NCBI RefSeq assembly: GCF_004114935.1
Contig: NZ_CP022221.1
Location: 3,617,001-3,681,000, forward strand
DNA from: Bradyrhizobium zhanjiangense
Lineage (GTDB): Bacteria; Pseudomonadota; Alphaproteobacteria; Rhizobiales; Xanthobacteraceae
Length of the DNA: 64,000 nucleotides
Direction: 5' to 3'
A program made the position numbers and the translations under genes. Under the pieces are notes generated by a model that ran no database searches, was not told the origin of the DNA, and saw nothing but the letters and a program-made list of their open reading frames with translations. Of this stretch, positions 1 to 9,020 are shown one piece after another (positions within the stretch are counted from its first letter, which is position 1; the number at the start of each line of letters is the position of its first letter).

Positions 1-503
1 GCCTCGATCAGCTCGAACTGCTGTTCGGTATTGCCGGGACCGGCCGGGATCACGGCGCAACCGAGCGCGCGTGCCGATGCATCGAAGATGAAGCCGCCCG
101 GGGTAAGGTGGTAGCTGAAGGTGTTGAGCACGATATCATCGGGGCGGAACCCGGCTGCGAACAGCGCCCGTGCGCCGCGCCAGGGGTCGGCCTGGCGTCC
201 CTCCGGCTCGAAAATGGGCCCAGGGGAGGTGAAGAGGCGGGCGAACGACCCCGGCGCGGCCGCCACGAAGCCGCCGAAGGGCGTAGAGGCCTTGTGCAGG
301 GCCGGCAATTCCGATTTGCGCAGCACCGGCAGGCTCGCCAGCGCCTCTCTAGACCGCACTGAGGCGGGGTCGAGGCCCCTCAGCCGCTCGGCATAGGCTG
401 GAGCGGCCATCGCGCCGCGCAGGACCTCCGGCAGCCGGGAAAACAGCTCGGCCTCGCGCTCGCCCTGGTCGCGCGTCTCGAGGGCGTCGTAATGGGCGGT
501 CAT
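1..503 (-). CDS. PaaK-like phenylacetate-CoA ligase family protein (N-terminal part, runs off the window)
   Basis: About 167 N-terminal residues are visible; the rest lies before position 1. The start MTAHYDALETRD is preceded by GGAAAG at good spacing. The reading resembles PaaK-type adenylate-forming ligases, which activate aryl or acyl acids to CoA thioesters in the cytoplasm: the segment LFAAGFRPDDIVLNTFSYHL and the later GCAVIPAGPGNTEQQ match the family's order. Odd point: where PaaK has the glycine-rich phosphate loop, this protein reads FTSPGPIFEPEG, so it may bind a different substrate or be a divergent subfamily. It is divergent from the AGE-family gene (90 bp gap) and lies near a Liv operon that carries another CoA ligase. 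Substrate unknown. Confidence 0.75.
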   Translation of the reverse strand, partial: MTAHYDALETRDQGEREAELFSRLPEVLRGAMAAPAYAERLRGLDPASVRSREALASLPVLRKSELPALHKASTPFGGFVAAAPGSFARLFTSPGPIFEPEGRQADPWRGARALFAAGFRPDDIVLNTFSYHLTPGGFIFDASARALGCAVIPAGPGNTEQQFELIE

Positions 504-592
504 GGCTGATCTTTCCGGGTTGACATGGTCCGTTGCACGCCGCCGCTGGCATCGGTATCAGACGGCCATTGGCGAGGCTTGAAGAGGACCCG

Positions 593-1744
593 ATGGCGGA
601 CGAAAGAATTATTGCGGCGAACGAGGCGACGGACGTCGTCGCGCGCCTGAAGCGCCGCATGATCGAGGAGGCGCTGCCGCTGTGGTCGACCGTCGGCTGG
701 GATCACACCACGGGCGGTTTCATCGACCGGCTGCACCGCGACGGCACGGCGGACGCGGCGGCGCCGCGGCGCGTGTTCGTGCAGGCGCGCCAGATCTATT
801 GCTACGCCAAGGCCGCGCAGATGGGCTGGTACCCCGAGGGGCGCGCCATCGCGCTGAAGGGGCTGGAGCATCTGCTGGCCAGAGCGAAGGCGCCGGACGG
901 CCGGCCCGGCTATGTGCACCGGCTGACGCCGGAGGGGGCGGTGCTGGATGCCCGCCGCGATGCCTATGACCACGCCTTCATCCTGTTTGCGCTCGCGACG
1001 GTCTACGCGTTCGACCAGGATGCGCAGGTCCGCGCCGAGATCGACGCGCTGCTCGCCTTCCTCGACGGCCATCTGCGCTCGCCGCATGGTGGCGTCCACG
1101 AAGGCCTTCCGGTCTCGCTGCCGCGCCGGCAGAACCCGCACATGCATCTGTTCGAGGCGATGATCGCTTGCTTCGACGCCACCCACGATCTGTCGTTCCA
1201 GAATCGCGCCGGCGAGTTCTTTGCGCTGTTCCTCGCCAATCTCTATGACAAGCGGAAGTGCGTGCTCGGCGAGTATTTCGAGGAGGACTGGTCGAAGATC
1301 GAGCCGATCAGCGTCGAGCCGGGTCACCAGGCGGAATGGGTCTGGCTTCTGAAGGGTTTCGAACGCATCACGGGATGCCCGACCGGACAGCGGCGCGCCG
1401 AACTGCTGGCGACCTCGCTGCGCTACCGCGACGAGGCCACGGGCTGCCTGATCGACGTGGGCGATGACGCCGGCAACATCAGCCGCAGCACGCGTCGGCT
1501 GTGGCCGCAGACCGAGATCGCGAAGGCGTGGATCGCGCAAGCCGAGTCCGGCGAGGCGGGCGCGGCGGATGAGGCGCGCGCAGCGCTGGCGAGGCTCGAA
1601 CGGCATTATCTCAGCCATCCCGTGAAGGGCGGCTGGTACGATCAGTTCGACCGCGACGGCAAATCGCTGATCGACACCATTCCTGCGTCGTCGTTCTATC
1701 ATGTTCTCTGCGCAGTCACGGAAGCGGAACAGGTGCTGGGCTAG
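593..1744 (+). CDS. AGE-family (N-acylglucosamine 2-epimerase / mannose isomerase type) protein
   Basis: A 383-residue protein of the alpha/alpha-barrel AGE superfamily, whose members epimerise or isomerise free or phosphorylated sugars (GlcNAc/ManNAc, mannose/fructose, cellobiose). Family marks are the segment EPGHQAEWVWLL in the middle, which supplies the conserved His/Glu pair, LWPQTEIAKAW and the C-terminal GGWYDQFDRDG. Length is typical for the family (about 380-420). I chose the ATG at 593 because GAAGAGG stands just upstream; an in-frame start at 533 would add 20 residues of poor character. The gene is convergent with the livF-type gene (12 bp between stops). The exact sugar cannot be read from sequence. 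Confidence 0.85.
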   Translation: MADERIIAANEATDVVARLKRRMIEEALPLWSTVGWDHTTGGFIDRLHRDGTADAAAPRRVFVQARQIYCYAKAAQMGWYPEGRAIALKGLEHLLARAKAPDGRPGYVHRLTPEGAVLDARRDAYDHAFILFALATVYAFDQDAQVRAEIDALLAFLDGHLRSPHGGVHEGLPVSLPRRQNPHMHLFEAMIACFDATHDLSFQNRAGEFFALFLANLYDKRKCVLGEYFEEDWSKIEPISVEPGHQAEWVWLLKGFERITGCPTGQRRAELLATSLRYRDEATGCLIDVGDDAGNISRSTRRLWPQTEIAKAWIAQAESGEAGAADEARAALARLERHYLSHPVKGGWYDQFDRDGKSLIDTIPASSFYHVLCAVTEAEQVLG

Positions 1745-1756
1745 GCTCGTCGTGGA

Positions 1757-2596
1757 TCACAGCCAGCGCTTGCGCCGCTTGAAGCTCTTCAGGTTCTTGA
1801 AGCTCTTGCGCTGGTCGCCGGCGCCGCCGAGGTAGAATTCCTTGACGTCCTCGTTGTCGCGCAATTCGTCCGCGGTGCCGTCGAGCACGACCTTGCCTTG
1901 CTCCATGATGTAGCCGTGGCTCGCCACCGAGAGTGCGGCGCGCGCGTTCTGCTCGACCAGCAGGATGGTGACGCCGAGGTCGCGGTTGATCTTCTGGATG
2001 ATCGAGAACACCTCCTTCACCAGCAGCGGCGACAGCCCCATGGACGGCTCGTCCATCAAGATCATCTTCGGACGCGCCATCAGCGCGCGGCCGATCGCAA
2101 GCATCTGCTGCTCACCGCCCGAGAGATAACCGGCAAGGCCGGTGCGTTCCTTCAGGCGCGGGAAGTAGTTGAAGACCATGTCGAGGTCGGCATCGACCTC
2201 GCGATCCCTGCGCGTGAAGGCGCCGAGCCTGAGGTTCTCCAGCGAGGTCATGTCGGCGACGATGCGCCGGCCCTCCATCACCTGGAAGATGCCGCGGCGC
2301 ACGATCTTGTCGGGATCGATGCCGTTGATGCGGTCGCCCTCGAACAGGATCTCGCCACGCGTCACCTCGCCGTCCTCGGTCTTGAGTAGGCCCGAGATCG
2401 CCTTCAGCGTCGTCGACTTCCCGGCGCCGTTGGCGCCTAACAGCGCCACGATCGCGCCATTGGGCACATCGAGGCTGAGCCCGCGCAGCACCAGGATAAC
2501 GTCGTCATAGACGACCTCGATGTTGCGCACGCTGAGGAGGGGCGGGGCGGGCACGAGGCTGGGGTTGGGGCGCGTTGCTTCGGCGGTCTGGCTCAT
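1757..2596 (-). CDS. Branched-chain amino acid-type ABC transporter ATPase (LivF-like)
   Basis: Cytoplasmic ATP-binding subunit of a hydrophobic/branched-chain amino acid uptake (HAAT) transporter. Walker A GANGAGKST is at about residues 54-62, signature LSGGEQQ at 158-164, Walker B MILMDEP at 178-184, and the VEQN segment typical of LivF follows. At 279 residues it is longer than usual LivF (about 235) because of an 18-residue N-terminal extension and a basic C-terminal tail (KSFKNLKSFKRRKRWL). It is the last gene of the minus-strand operon livG - CoA ligase - livH - livM - binding protein - livF, separated from the binding-protein gene by a palindromic repeat. Confidence 0.93.
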   Translation of the reverse strand: MSQTAEATRPNPSLVPAPPLLSVRNIEVVYDDVILVLRGLSLDVPNGAIVALLGANGAGKSTTLKAISGLLKTEDGEVTRGEILFEGDRINGIDPDKIVRRGIFQVMEGRRIVADMTSLENLRLGAFTRRDREVDADLDMVFNYFPRLKERTGLAGYLSGGEQQMLAIGRALMARPKMILMDEPSMGLSPLLVKEVFSIIQKINRDLGVTILLVEQNARAALSVASHGYIMEQGKVVLDGTADELRDNEDVKEFYLGGAGDQRKSFKNLKSFKRRKRWL

Positions 2597-2614
2597 GCTT
2601 CATAACTCTCCACT

Positions 2615-2717
2615 GTCGTCGCCCGGCTTGACCGGGCGACCCAGTATTCCAGAGACGCCGAAGTTTCACGGATATGCCGCGGCGTACTGGATCCCCCGCC
2701 TTCGCGGGGGATGACGA
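2615..2717. repeat. Intergenic palindromic repeat (two-hairpin type)
   Basis: Two strong hairpins, TCGCCCGGCTTGACCGGGCGA (2620-2640) and ATCCCCCGCCTTCGCGGGGG (from 2691), flanked inside by the pair CCAGTA/TACTGG. I recognise this layout as a dispersed element of Bradyrhizobium-like genomes. Lying between the binding-protein and livF genes it could stabilise the upstream mRNA or attenuate livF expression. Confidence 0.7.
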
Positions 2718-2741
2718 TGGTGCGTGAGGCGAGCCGCGGGC

Positions 2742-4025
2742 TCACCACCCCAGCAATTCCGGCTTGCGCGGCAGTTCGACGGTCTTGACCTTCTCGAGCT
2801 TGATCGTGCCCTTGGCCATGAGGTCGTTGAGGTCGCCGTCGGTCGCACCTGAGACCTTGGTGCGATAGAGGTCGACCTTCAGCGTGCCGCGGTGGTCCTT
2901 GTCGGTCCAGGTCGAGGGATTGCAGACGCCGTCCATCCCGGCCGGCACCCAGTTCTTCTTCTGGTAGAAACCCTTGGCGACGTTCTCCCCGGTGGCGCCG
3001 CCGTTCTTGGCGGCCCAATCGAGCGCTTCTTTCATGTACAGCGCCGAGCAGACGGCCGCGACGTAGTGCACGGGGCGATAGACCTTGCCGGTGGGATCGG
3101 ACATCTTGGAGATCTCCATCAGGGTCTTCATGCCGGGCGCATCGCCGCCCCAGCTCACAGCGGTGCGCAGCGGGAAGATCACGCCGTTCGCAGCATCGCC
3201 CGCGGTCTTGGCGGCGTTCTCGTCCATGCCCCAAACATTGCCGAGGAACTGGACCTCGACGCCCGCGGTCTTGCAGGCCTTCATCACCGAGATGTTGGAG
3301 GCCGCGGTGTTGCCGAGATAGGCGTAGTTGGCGCCCGAAGATTTCAGGCTGAGGCACTGTGCGCTGTAGTCACCCGGCGCGAGCGCGAACACCAGCGGCG
3401 GCAGCACCTCGAAGCCGAGCTCCTGTGCCATGGCTTCGCCGGCGGCCTTCGGCGCGTTCGGATAGGGATGGTTGGCGCCCATGTGCACGAATTTCGGCTT
3501 GCCGGACTTGCCCTTGGCCTTCCAGTCCTCGGCCGCCCACATCAGCATCGCGCGCAGCGAATCCGAATAGCTCGGGCCATAGAAGAAATTGTAAGGAGCG
3601 GGCTTGGCCTTGCCGCTGACGCCTTCGGGATCGGTCAGCGCGGCGGCATAGGAGCCGGACATGTCGGGAATCTTGTCCTGCGCGAGGAAGCCGGTCAGTG
3701 CCTCGGTGTCCGCGGTGCCCCAGCCCATGATCGCAGCGACCTTCGAGTCCGGCGCCGACCACTTCTTGTAGAGCGCGATCGCCCGCGGCACCTGATAGCC
3801 ATAGTCGTTGGTGTCGACGTTGAGCTGCTTGCCACCGACGCCGCCGTTCTTGTTGACCCAGGCGAAGGTATCGGCGACGGCCTGTCCATAGGGCGTGCCG
3901 ACGTCGGAGGTGCCGCCGGAATAATCGGCAAGATGTCCGAGCGCGATCTGCGCCTGCGCGCTTGCCGAGAATACGGCGATCGCAAGCGCGAGTGATGCGG
4001 TGCTCAAAAGGGACTTCATCGTCAT
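2742..4025 (-). CDS. ABC transporter periplasmic substrate-binding protein (Liv/Peripla_BP_6 type)
   Basis: Periplasmic ligand-binding subunit of 427 residues. Residues 1-25 form a signal peptide ending SASAQA, followed by IALGHLADYSGGTSDVG, which is the usual start of the family fold. Two Rossmann-like lobes follow. The start at 4025 has GGAGG 10 nt upstream; a second ATG two codons on (4019) is also possible. It sits between livM and livF in the operon. The ligand is unknown: the CoA ligase in the same operon suggests a carboxylic or aromatic acid rather than a branched-chain amino acid. Confidence 0.92.
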   Translation of the reverse strand: MTMKSLLSTASLALAIAVFSASAQAQIALGHLADYSGGTSDVGTPYGQAVADTFAWVNKNGGVGGKQLNVDTNDYGYQVPRAIALYKKWSAPDSKVAAIMGWGTADTEALTGFLAQDKIPDMSGSYAAALTDPEGVSGKAKPAPYNFFYGPSYSDSLRAMLMWAAEDWKAKGKSGKPKFVHMGANHPYPNAPKAAGEAMAQELGFEVLPPLVFALAPGDYSAQCLSLKSSGANYAYLGNTAASNISVMKACKTAGVEVQFLGNVWGMDENAAKTAGDAANGVIFPLRTAVSWGGDAPGMKTLMEISKMSDPTGKVYRPVHYVAAVCSALYMKEALDWAAKNGGATGENVAKGFYQKKNWVPAGMDGVCNPSTWTDKDHRGTLKVDLYRTKVSGATDGDLNDLMAKGTIKLEKVKTVELPRKPELLGW

Positions 4026-4068
4026 GGGGTCGGTTCCTCCTGTTATTGTTTAAGTGAAGTTTCCGCGC

Positions 4069-5142
4069 TCAATGCGAGAACGGGTAGAGTTTCCAATAAG
4101 CCTTGATCTGCCGCCAGCGATGCGCGAGCCCATCGGGCTCGAACATCAGGAACGCGATGATGATCACCCCGATCGCGATCTCGCGCAGGAAGGTGATGTT
4201 GGTGTTGAGCGAGAGCGCCTTGTCGATCGCGCCGCCCTTCAAATGTAGGCTGAGGAATTCCATCGATTCCGGCAACAGCACCACGAAGGCGGTTCCCATC
4301 AGCGTGCCCATGATCGAGCCGGTGCCGCCGATAATGATCATGGCCAGGAACAGGATCGAGCGCTCGATGCCGAAACCTTCCTGGGAGACCACGAGCTGGT
4401 AATGCGCATAGAGCGCACCGGCGATGCCGGCGAAGAACGCGGCGAGGCCGAACGATAGCGTGCGGTACTTGGTGAGGTTGATGCCCATGATCTCCGCGGA
4501 GAGATAATGGTCGCGGATCGCCACCAGCGCGCGGCCGTCCCGCGTGCGCATCAGATTGGTGACGAGGATGTAGCTCGCCAGCACATAGGCCAGCACGACG
4601 TAGAAATACTGCCTGTCGCCGCGTAGCGTGTAGCCCAGAATCGAGAACGGCTCGGCGCTCGCCGGCACCGATCCGCCCGAGAACCATTCGGCGCGCGAGA
4701 AGAAGTCGAGCAGGATGTATTGCGCGGCCAGCGTCGCGATGACGAGATAGAGCCCCTTCAGCCGCGCCGCCGGAATGCCGAAGATCAGCCCGACCAGCGC
4801 GGTGACGATGCCGGCGAGCGGGATTGCGAAGAACACCGGAATCGGCGCGTTGTTGGAGATATAGGCCGAGGTGAAGGCGCCGAGCAGGAAGAACGCGGCG
4901 TGGCCGATCGAGATCTGGCCGGTGAAGCCGACCAGGATATTGAGGCCCAACGCCGCGATCGAGAAGATGCCGATCTGGATCAAAATGCTGAGCCAGTAGC
5001 CGCTGAAGAATTGCGGTGCGAGGCACAGCAGCAGCACGCCGGCGATCGCAAAATTGCGGCTGGTCGTGGTCGGGAAGATCGTGGTGTCCGCGGCATAAGT
5101 GGTGCGGAAATCACCAGCAGGGATGAGGGCAGGGCCGGCCAT
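4069..5142 (-). CDS. Branched-chain amino acid-type ABC transporter permease (LivM-like)
   Basis: Inner-membrane permease of 357 residues with about nine or ten hydrophobic segments. The segment LGLNILVGFTGQISIGHAAF is the LivM hallmark, and IIGGTGSIMGTLMGTAFVVL near the end is the cytoplasmic coupling region that docks on the ATPases. It pairs with the LivH-like protein encoded 3 bp upstream, so the two are almost certainly co-translated. Residues 1-30 form a polar N-terminal extension before the first membrane span. Confidence 0.93.
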   Translation of the reverse strand: MAGPALIPAGDFRTTYAADTTIFPTTTSRNFAIAGVLLLCLAPQFFSGYWLSILIQIGIFSIAALGLNILVGFTGQISIGHAAFFLLGAFTSAYISNNAPIPVFFAIPLAGIVTALVGLIFGIPAARLKGLYLVIATLAAQYILLDFFSRAEWFSGGSVPASAEPFSILGYTLRGDRQYFYVVLAYVLASYILVTNLMRTRDGRALVAIRDHYLSAEIMGINLTKYRTLSFGLAAFFAGIAGALYAHYQLVVSQEGFGIERSILFLAMIIIGGTGSIMGTLMGTAFVVLLPESMEFLSLHLKGGAIDKALSLNTNITFLREIAIGVIIIAFLMFEPDGLAHRWRQIKAYWKLYPFSH

Positions 5143-5145
5143 GGG

Positions 5146-6039
5146 TTAGATCCGCTCGATGTCGTGGGTGCCGAACAGGCCGTAGGGCTTGATCATCAGC
5201 ACGATGATGAGGACGTAGAACGGCGCGATCTCGTAGAGGTTGCCCCAGTGCAGGTACTCGCTGTCGACATATTGCGCGACGTTTTCGAGTAGCCCGATGA
5301 TGATGCCGCCGAGCACGGCGCCGCCGACGGAATCGAGCCCGCCGAGGATCGCCGCCGGAAACACTTTTATGCCGTAGGCCGCAAGGCCCGAGGATACGCC
5401 GTTCACGACTGCAACGACGACGCCGGCGACGGCCGACACCGTCGCCGAGATTGCCCAGGCCATCGCGAACACGCTTTTCACAGAAATGCCGAGCGACTGC
5501 GCGACCTGCTGGTTGAATGCGGTGGCCCGCATCGCAAGGCCATATTTGGAGGCGCGGAAGAACCATGCCATGCCGATCATCATCGCGACCGACACCACGA
5601 GGCTCATGACGTAGACGGTCTGGATTTGGAGGCCGAACAGGCTGACCGATTGGCTCTCGAACACGCGCGGGAACGGCTGCGGATTGACGCCGAACATCCA
5701 TTTCAGCGTCGCCTGGAGCACGGTGGAGAGGCCGATCGTCACCATGATGACCGAGATGATGGGCTCGCCGATCATCGGCCGCAGGATCAAGACCTGGACC
5801 GCGATACCGAACACGAACATGAACACCAGCGTGATCGGCATGCCGATCCAGAACGGCACCTGGTATTTTGCCAGCAGCGCCCAGCATACCCATGCGCCGA
5901 CCAGCAGCAGCTCGCCTTGCGCAAAATTGACGACCTGCGTCGCCTTGTAGATCAGCACGAACGACATCGCGACCACACCGTAGAGCGTACCGACTACGAG
6001 GCCGTTGACGAGGAGCTGGAAGAGGAAGGCGGTGTTCAT
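5146..6039 (-). CDS. Branched-chain amino acid-type ABC transporter permease (LivH-like)
   Basis: Inner-membrane permease of 297 residues beginning MNTAFLFQLLVNGLVVGTLYG, which is the typical LivH start. The motif NFAQGELLLVGAW follows the first spans, and AILGGLDSVGGAVLGGIIIG is the coupling segment. I use the ATG at 6039: the open frame extends to 6288 but that part only reads through a palindromic repeat. The gene is 3 bp upstream of livM. The 220 bp before it separate it from the CoA ligase gene and contain the repeat. Confidence 0.93.
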   Translation of the reverse strand: MNTAFLFQLLVNGLVVGTLYGVVAMSFVLIYKATQVVNFAQGELLLVGAWVCWALLAKYQVPFWIGMPITLVFMFVFGIAVQVLILRPMIGEPIISVIMVTIGLSTVLQATLKWMFGVNPQPFPRVFESQSVSLFGLQIQTVYVMSLVVSVAMMIGMAWFFRASKYGLAMRATAFNQQVAQSLGISVKSVFAMAWAISATVSAVAGVVVAVVNGVSSGLAAYGIKVFPAAILGGLDSVGGAVLGGIIIGLLENVAQYVDSEYLHWGNLYEIAPFYVLIIVLMIKPYGLFGTHDIERI

Positions 6040-6074
6040 GCAGATATGCTCGCTGACAAATCCGGCGCGCTCTT

Positions 6075-6232
6075 CCCCTCTCCCCTTGTGGGAGAGGGTG
6101 GCTTCGCGAAGCGAAGACGGGTGAGGGGTTGTCTCGGCAGCAACCGTGTGGAGAGAGGACCCCTCACCCGAGTGAGGGTGTGGTTGGCTGCGGAGATGCC
6201 CTCTCCCACAAGGGGAGAGGGCGCATCGGTTG
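6075..6232. repeat. Long inverted repeat of the CTCTCC..GGGAGAGG type
   Basis: Arms CCCCTCTCCCCTTGTGGGAG (from 6075) and CTCTCCCACAAGGGGAGAGG (from 6201) are near-perfect reverse complements and each arm is itself a small hairpin. Inner arms GGGTGAGGGG and CCCCTCACCC pair too. A related element lies at 19667-19790. The position between the CoA ligase and livH genes of one operon suggests a role in mRNA processing or differential expression, but it may simply be a dispersed repeat. Confidence 0.75.
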
Positions 6233-6259
6233 GCATCGCGCGCTGGGTCGGAAGCGAGC

Positions 6260-8191
6260 TCACTCCGCAGCCTCCGCCATGTGCCCATGCCCGCCCAAAT
6301 CCACCACGCGTAGTGTCGTGCGGACGCGCTGCGTGGTGCCGTCCTGGAAGCGGATCACGGTGTCGACGGGGATGTCGGCATCGCCGCGGTAGATGGCGTC
6401 GATGATCCCTGCGTATTTCTCGTTGATGACCCCGCGGCGCACCTTGCGGGTGCGGGTGAGCTCGCCGTCATCGGCATCCAGCTCCTTGTAGAGCAGCAGG
6501 AAGCGTGAGATGCGCTGCGCCGGCGGCAGCGTGGCGTTGACGGTCTCGACCTCCTTCTGAAGCAGCGCGTAGACCTCAGGCCGCGAGGCGAGGTCGCTGT
6601 AGGTCGTGAACGAGAGTCGGTTCTTCTCCGCCCATTTCGAGATGATGGAGTAGCGGATGCAGATCATGGCGGCGAGCGCGTCGCGGCCGGCGCCCAGCAC
6701 CACGGCCTCCGCGATATAGGGCGAGAACTTCAGCTTGTTCTCGATGAACTGCGGCGAGAAGCGCTCGCCGCGCGAGGTCTCGGCGAGATCCTTGATGCGG
6801 TCGATGACGACGAGCTGACCGTTGTCATTGAAATAGCCGGCATCGCCGGAACACATCCAGCCGTCCTTGATGTCGGCGACGCTGGCCTCGGGGTTCTTGT
6901 AATAGCCGAGGAACATGTTGGGGTGCCGCACCACGATCTCGCCGACGCCGTGCACGTCGGCATTGTCGATCCGGATCTCGACGCTGTCGGCCATCGGTAC
7001 GCCTGTCGTGTCAGGATCGACCTTGCCCTCGGGATGCAGCGTATAGGCCCCTAGCAGCTCAGTCTGGCCGTAGAGCGTGCGCAGCGGCACGCCCATCGCC
7101 TGGAAGAACTTGAATGTATCAGGGCCGAGCGCCGCGCCGCCGGTCGCGGCTGAGCGCAGGCGGGTGAAACCGAGCCGGTCGCGCAGCGCGCGGAACAGGA
7201 TCGCATCGGCAAAACCCGAGCGCTTACCCTGCGCGAGTGCGGCGAGACCCGATTTCATTCCGACGTCGAACAGACGCTGCTTCAACGGCGTTGCGTCCAT
7301 CACTTTGGCGCGGACATCGGCGGCGATCGATTCCCAGACGCGCGGCGCGAACAGCACGAACGTCGGCGCGATCTCGCGCAGATCGTTCATCATGGTGTCG
7401 GGCTCTTCGACAAAGTTGATTTTCATCCGGCACAACAGGCCTTTGCCAAGCACGTAAACCTGTTCCATGATCCAGGGCAGCGGCAGCACCGAGACGTACT
7501 CGTCGTCAGGTCCCTTCGGATCGAAGGCGAGATAGGTCGCGCAATGGCCGAGCACGCGGCCGGCGGCGAGCATCGCGAGCTTCGGGTGCGAGGTGGTGCC
7601 CGACGTCGTGCAGAGGATCGCGACGTCCTCACCGTTGGTCGCATCCACGAGCCGGTCGTAAAGCTCTGGCTCCCGAGCGGCGCGCGTGCGGCCGAGCTCG
7701 GCGAATTTTTCCGCCGACATCAGCCGAGGATCGTCATATTTCCGCATGCCGCGCGGATCGGAATAGATGATGTGCTTCAGCTTCGGCACGCGCTCGGCAA
7801 GCGCGAGCAGCTTGTCGACCTGCTCCTCGTCCTCGGCGAAGACGAGCTGTGCCTCGCCATAGGTCAGGAGATAGGCGGCTTCCTCGTCCAGCACGTCGCG
7901 ATAGAGCCCGAGGCTCAGCCCGCCAACGGCATGGGTCGCGATTTCAGCCGCGACCCAGTCCGGCCGGTTGTCGCCGATGATGCCGATGACGTCGCCGCGG
8001 CCGAGGCCGAGCTCGACGAGCCCGAGCGCGAAGTCGCGCACCCGCGTCTGGTAATCGTTCCAGGTGAACAGGCGCCAGAGCCCGAGATCCTTCTCGCGCA
8101 GCGCGATCTCGTTGCCATGCTCCTTCGCGTTGAGCCGGAGCATCTTGGGATAGGTGTCGGCCTGCGCGACGCGTCCTGCATAATCCATCAT
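6260..8191 (-). CDS. AMP-dependent acyl-CoA synthetase (long-chain fatty acid-CoA ligase type)
   Basis: A 643-residue adenylate-forming enzyme that should convert a carboxylic acid, ATP and CoA to the acyl-CoA. The phosphate-binding motif TTSGTTSHPK is at about residues 195-204, LYGQTE in the middle, and the hinge region GWMCSGDAGYF followed by VVIDRIKDL is intact. The family's usual TSGTTGxPK has Ser-His here instead of Gly-x. It overlaps the livG gene by 4 bp (ATGA), so it belongs to the transporter operon; import may be coupled to activation. The substrate could be a long-chain, aromatic or cyclic acid. Confidence 0.9.
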   Translation of the reverse strand: MMDYAGRVAQADTYPKMLRLNAKEHGNEIALREKDLGLWRLFTWNDYQTRVRDFALGLVELGLGRGDVIGIIGDNRPDWVAAEIATHAVGGLSLGLYRDVLDEEAAYLLTYGEAQLVFAEDEEQVDKLLALAERVPKLKHIIYSDPRGMRKYDDPRLMSAEKFAELGRTRAAREPELYDRLVDATNGEDVAILCTTSGTTSHPKLAMLAAGRVLGHCATYLAFDPKGPDDEYVSVLPLPWIMEQVYVLGKGLLCRMKINFVEEPDTMMNDLREIAPTFVLFAPRVWESIAADVRAKVMDATPLKQRLFDVGMKSGLAALAQGKRSGFADAILFRALRDRLGFTRLRSAATGGAALGPDTFKFFQAMGVPLRTLYGQTELLGAYTLHPEGKVDPDTTGVPMADSVEIRIDNADVHGVGEIVVRHPNMFLGYYKNPEASVADIKDGWMCSGDAGYFNDNGQLVVIDRIKDLAETSRGERFSPQFIENKLKFSPYIAEAVVLGAGRDALAAMICIRYSIISKWAEKNRLSFTTYSDLASRPEVYALLQKEVETVNATLPPAQRISRFLLLYKELDADDGELTRTRKVRRGVINEKYAGIIDAIYRGDADIPVDTVIRFQDGTTQRVRTTLRVVDLGGHGHMAEAAE

Positions 8192-9006
8192 GCCGCGCTC
8201 TCCTGCGCCGGCGTGGCGTCGTCCGGATCGACCAGCACCTCGTCTTCTTCGCCAAGGTAGGCGCGCTTGACGTGGGGATCGGCGAGGACCGCCGCGGGAT
8301 CGCCTTCGGCGATCTTCTTGCCGAAATCCAGCACCATGACGCGGTGGGAGATGTCCATCACCACGCCCATATCGTGCTCGATCATCACCACCGTCATCCC
8401 GAACTCCTCGTTGAGATCGACGATGTAGCGGGCCATGTCTTCCTTCTCCTCGAAGTTCATGCCGGCCATGGGCTCGTCGAGGAGGATGAGGCGCGGCTCC
8501 AGCGCCATGGCGCGGGCGAGCTCCACGCGCTTGCGCAGGCCGTAGGAGAGGGTGCCGGCGGTGGCTTTTCGCACCGATTGGAGATCGAGGAAGTCGATGA
8601 TCTCCTCGACCTTGCGCCGGTGCTCGAGCTCCTCCTTGCGCGCGCCGGTGAGCCAGTACAGCGAACCCGTGAGGAAATTGTTCTTCAGCAGGTGATGGCG
8701 GCCGACCATGATGTTGTCGAGCACGCTCATATGGTGGAACAGCGCCAGATTCTGGAAGGTGCGGCCGATGCCGAGCGAGGCGCGGGCAGTCGGCGTCAAA
8801 CCGGTAATGTCGCGGCCCTGGTAGAAGAGCTGGCCTTCAGTCGGCTTGTAGCGACCGGAAATACAATTCACGATCGAGGTCTTGCCGGCGCCGTTGGGGC
8901 CGATGATCGAGAACAGCTCGCCTTCCCTGATGGCGAAGCTGACATCGGTCAGCGCACGGACGCCACCGAATCGCAAGGACACGCCGCGCACTTCGAGACT
9001 AGCCAC
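8188..9006 (-). CDS. Branched-chain amino acid-type ABC transporter ATPase (LivG-like)
   Basis: Cytoplasmic ATPase subunit, first gene of the operon. From the chosen start, Walker A GPNGAGKTS is at residues 36-44, the LivG-type signature LSYGLRKRVELARA follows, then Walker B LILLDEPMAGM and VIEHDMGVVMD with the switch histidine. I chose the GTG at 9006 because GGGAGGG stands 8 nt upstream and the protein then begins VASLEVRGVSLRFGG as LivG proteins do. The frame stays open to 9105 with an ATG at 9051, but neither upstream ATG has a ribosome site. Overlaps the CoA ligase start by 4 bp. Confidence 0.92.
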   Translation of the reverse strand: MASLEVRGVSLRFGGVRALTDVSFAIREGELFSIIGPNGAGKTSIVNCISGRYKPTEGQLFYQGRDITGLTPTARASLGIGRTFQNLALFHHMSVLDNIMVGRHHLLKNNFLTGSLYWLTGARKEELEHRRKVEEIIDFLDLQSVRKATAGTLSYGLRKRVELARAMALEPRLILLDEPMAGMNFEEKEDMARYIVDLNEEFGMTVVMIEHDMGVVMDISHRVMVLDFGKKIAEGDPAAVLADPHVKRAYLGEEDEVLVDPDDATPAQESAA

Positions 9007-9013
9007 AAACAAA

Positions 9014-9020
9014 TCCCTCC
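9014..9020 (-). promoter_or_regulatory. Ribosome binding site deciding the GTG start of the LivG-like gene
   Basis: GGGAGGG on the minus strand, 7-8 nt before the GTG at 9004-9006. Upstream in-frame ATG codons (9051, 9105) lack any purine-rich box. Confidence 0.6.

Noticed and set aside
500..1702. Long minus-strand open frame opposite the AGE-family gene
   Set aside because: Arg/Ala/Leu-rich shadow caused by G+C-biased codons on the other strand; the plus frame has family motifs.
4043..5026. 327-codon minus-strand frame within the livM region
   Set aside because: Same strand, different frame, Arg/His-rich and without membrane spans; the LivM frame is clearly the real one.
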